From: an uncultured Pseudoflavonifractor sp.
GTDB taxonomy: Bacteria; Bacillota; Clostridia; Oscillospirales; Oscillospiraceae
DNA length: 8,145 bases
NCBI GenBank assembly: GCA_947383685.1
Contig: CANDEE010000066.1
Location: forward strand, 1 to 8,145
Direction of reading: 5' to 3'
The notes beneath the pieces were generated by a model, which ran no database searches, was not told the DNA's origin, and was given only the letters and a program-made list of their open reading frames with translations. The first letter of the stretch is position 1. Every line of letters starts with the position of its first letter. Both the position numbers and the translations under genes were made by a program. Below are positions 5,901 through 8,145 of the stretch, in pieces.

Positions 5901-6608
5901 ACCCCCATCTTCAACGGCGCCAACGAACGGGACATTCAGGAGCTGCTGAAGGAGGCCGGCCTTTCCGAGGACGGTAAGAGCGATATGTACGACGGCCGTA
6001 CCGGAGAGAAGTTCGATAACCGGGTCACCACCGGCTATGTATACTTCCTTAAGCTCCATCACCTGGTGGACGATAAGATTCATGCCCGCTCCACCGGCCC
6101 CTACTCCCTGGTGACCCAGCAGCCCTTGGGCGGCAAGGCCCAGTTTGGCGGCCAGCGGTTTGGCGAAATGGAAATGTGGGCCTTGGAGGCGTATGGCGCG
6201 GCCTATACGCTCCGTGAAATGCTCACCGTCAAGTCTGACGATGTGACGGGCCGTGTCAAGACCTACGAGGCCATTGTGAAAGGTCACAACGTGCCCTCTC
6301 CCGGCGTACCCGAGGCCTTTAAGGTGCTGGTCAAGGAGCTCCAGGCCCTGTGTCTGGATATTCAGGTTTTGGATCGGGATGGGTCTATCATTGAACTGAA
6401 GGAAGAGGACGAGGACACCTATCCGCCTGACCGTGTCCGGGAGGACGATGAGTTCTACCAATACCGGGATGAAAACGAGTTTGCCGCCTCCGGGTACACC
6501 CTGAAAGAAAACAACGACGAGGATGATCTGATTCTTGCCGATGATGAGGGCGAGGACGGAGAAGAGGACTTTGGCGACCTGAGCGATGGGCTCGGGGACG
6601 ACGAATAA
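2901..6608 (+). CDS. rpoB: DNA-directed RNA polymerase subunit beta
   Basis: This is a complete 1235-residue beta subunit of the core RNA polymerase (alpha2-beta-beta'-omega), which makes all cellular RNA. Landmarks in order: the N-terminal protrusion/lobe region with FVINGAERVIVSQIVRSPG; the rifampicin-pocket segment starting FFGSS at 481 and running through THKRR (501-505) and SALGPGGL; CPIETPEGPNIGLI; NYEDAI with active-site E784-D785; GDKMAGRHGNKG (934-945) with catalytic-centre lysines K936 and K944; and the C-terminal clamp segment GGKAQFGGQRFGEMEMW starting near 1077, which anchors beta'. Residues matching E. coli D516, H526 and S531 are wild type (D492, H502, S507), so rifampicin sensitivity is expected; the residue matching E. 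coli Q510 is Pro486. The last 71 residues (1165-1235) form a strongly acidic tail. Length and architecture fit Bacillota, without proteobacterial insertions. It has its own promoter and is followed 18 nt later by rpoC. Confidence 0.99.
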   Translation: MVKDVYYGKTLRKSFARHQEPLQMPNLLEIQKNSYQWFLDKGLKEVFRDVAAITDYAGNLELSFVDYTMDEAPKYTVEECKARDATYAAPIKVKVRLRNKETEEIKEQEIFMGDFPLMTKAGTFVINGAERVIVSQIVRSPGMYYARMADKAENLTYATTVIPYRGAWLEYETDLSDVFWVRIDKNRKIPVTCLIRAVGPRTDAEILDMFGEDPRIVSTLEKDTCRTYEESMLEIYRKLRPGEPPTVDSAESLINALFFDARRYDLSSVGRYKFNKKMAIATRLSGQTLAQPITDPATGEILADAGTTITREQAWELQAKGVNQAVLDVEGKIVKVFSNHMVDMKDFVSFDPEECGITESVRYTVLMDLIAQANGDEETLKELVSDHRDDLAPKHIIVDDIMASINYLNCLANGVGTPDDIDHLGNRRLRCVGELLQNQFRIGFSRMERTIRERMTVQDLDIVTPQSLINIRPVTAAIKEFFGSSPLSQFMDQTNPLAELTHKRRVSALGPGGLSRDRASFDVRDIHYSHYGRLCPIETPEGPNIGLISYMASYAKVNRYGFIEAPYRKVDKATGRITDEIEYMTADVEDRYIVAQATEPTDADGCLTNARITCRHRNEIIDVDRDQVDYIDVSPKMMVSIATAMIPFLENDDANRALMGANMQRQAVPLLTTEAPIVATGQEYKNCIDSEIVILAEDAGEVTRVSADYITIRYDDGRVVDYKLTKFMRSNHTTCINQRPIVNVGDRVEKGDVLVDGPSTSNGEIALGKNILMGFMTWEGYNYEDAILLNERMVKDDVFTSIHIEEYETEARDTKLGPEEITRDIPNVGEDALKDLDERGIIRVGAEVHPGDILVGKVTPKGETDLTAEERLLRAIFGEKAREVRDTSLKVPHGESGIIVNVDVFTRENGDELNPGVNMTVRIYIAQKRKISVGDKMAGRHGNKGVVSRILPQEDMPFLPDGTPLDIVLNPLGVPSRMNIGQVLEVHLGYAAKTLGWRVATPIFNGANERDIQELLKEAGLSEDGKSDMYDGRTGEKFDNRVTTGYVYFLKLHHLVDDKIHARSTGPYSLVTQQPLGGKAQFGGQRFGEMEMWALEAYGAAYTLREMLTVKSDDVTGRVKTYEAIVKGHNVPSPGVPEAFKVLVKELQALCLDIQVLDRDGSIIELKEEDEDTYPPDRVREDDEFYQYRDENEFAASGYTLKENNDEDDLILADDEGEDGEEDFGDLSDGLGDDE

Positions 6609-6610
6609 GA

Positions 6611-6618
6611 AAGGGAGG
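6611..6618 (+). promoter_or_regulatory. Ribosome binding site of rpoC
   Basis: AAGGGAGG lies 8 nt before the ATG at 6627, within the 18-nt rpoB-rpoC gap. No terminator or promoter is visible in the gap, so the two genes are one transcriptional unit. Confidence 0.88.
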
Positions 6619-6626
6619 ACAAGAAT

Positions 6627-8145
<1,519 letters not shown>

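Overview
The window looks like the left end of a contig from an anaerobic, moderately GC-rich Gram-positive bacterium of the class Clostridia, probably near the Oscillospiraceae (inference). The evidence is Bacillota-type RpoB and RpoC sequences (for example Ala rather than Ser at E. coli RpoB position 522, and no large proteobacterial insertions), Shine-Dalgarno sites matching AGGAGGTGATC, and two GT-C membrane glycosyltransferase-like proteins of kinds common in gut Clostridia. The first 49 bases are not genomic: they are Illumina TruSeq P5-side adapter, so the data probably come from a short-read or metagenomic assembly.

Layout. 1-49: adapter. 50-466 (+): the 3' part of a PIG-V-like membrane mannosyltransferase homologue, cut off by the adapter. 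471-516: a strong rho-independent terminator between convergent genes. 531-1850 (-): a complete GT-C membrane glycosyltransferase related to Gpi18 (COG5542-like). 1881-2570 (-): a cyclase-family (kynurenine formamidase-like) metallohydrolase. It lies 30 bp upstream of the glycosyltransferase in the same orientation, so the two are probably co-transcribed. 2571-2900: a 330-bp divergent intergenic region with a near-consensus sigma-A promoter (TTGACT-N17-TATACT, extended -10) followed by a structured leader of about 240 nt. 2901-6608 (+): rpoB, complete. 6627-8145 (+): the first 506 codons of rpoC, running off the window.

Functionally, the right-hand 5.2 kb is the rpoBC operon, which encodes the two large catalytic subunits of RNA polymerase. 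The left-hand 2.5 kb is accessory metabolism and cell-envelope glycosylation. The notable arrangement is that rpoBC has its own promoter and long leader and directly abuts a divergent cyclase gene; the usual upstream ribosomal protein genes (rplK, rplA, rplJ, rplL) are absent.

I see no mobile element, CRISPR array, tRNA or rRNA, and no gene set that I would call a new biological system. The most interesting non-gene signals are the structured rpoB leader, a pair of perfect hairpins inside the glycosyltransferase gene, and the adapter artefact.
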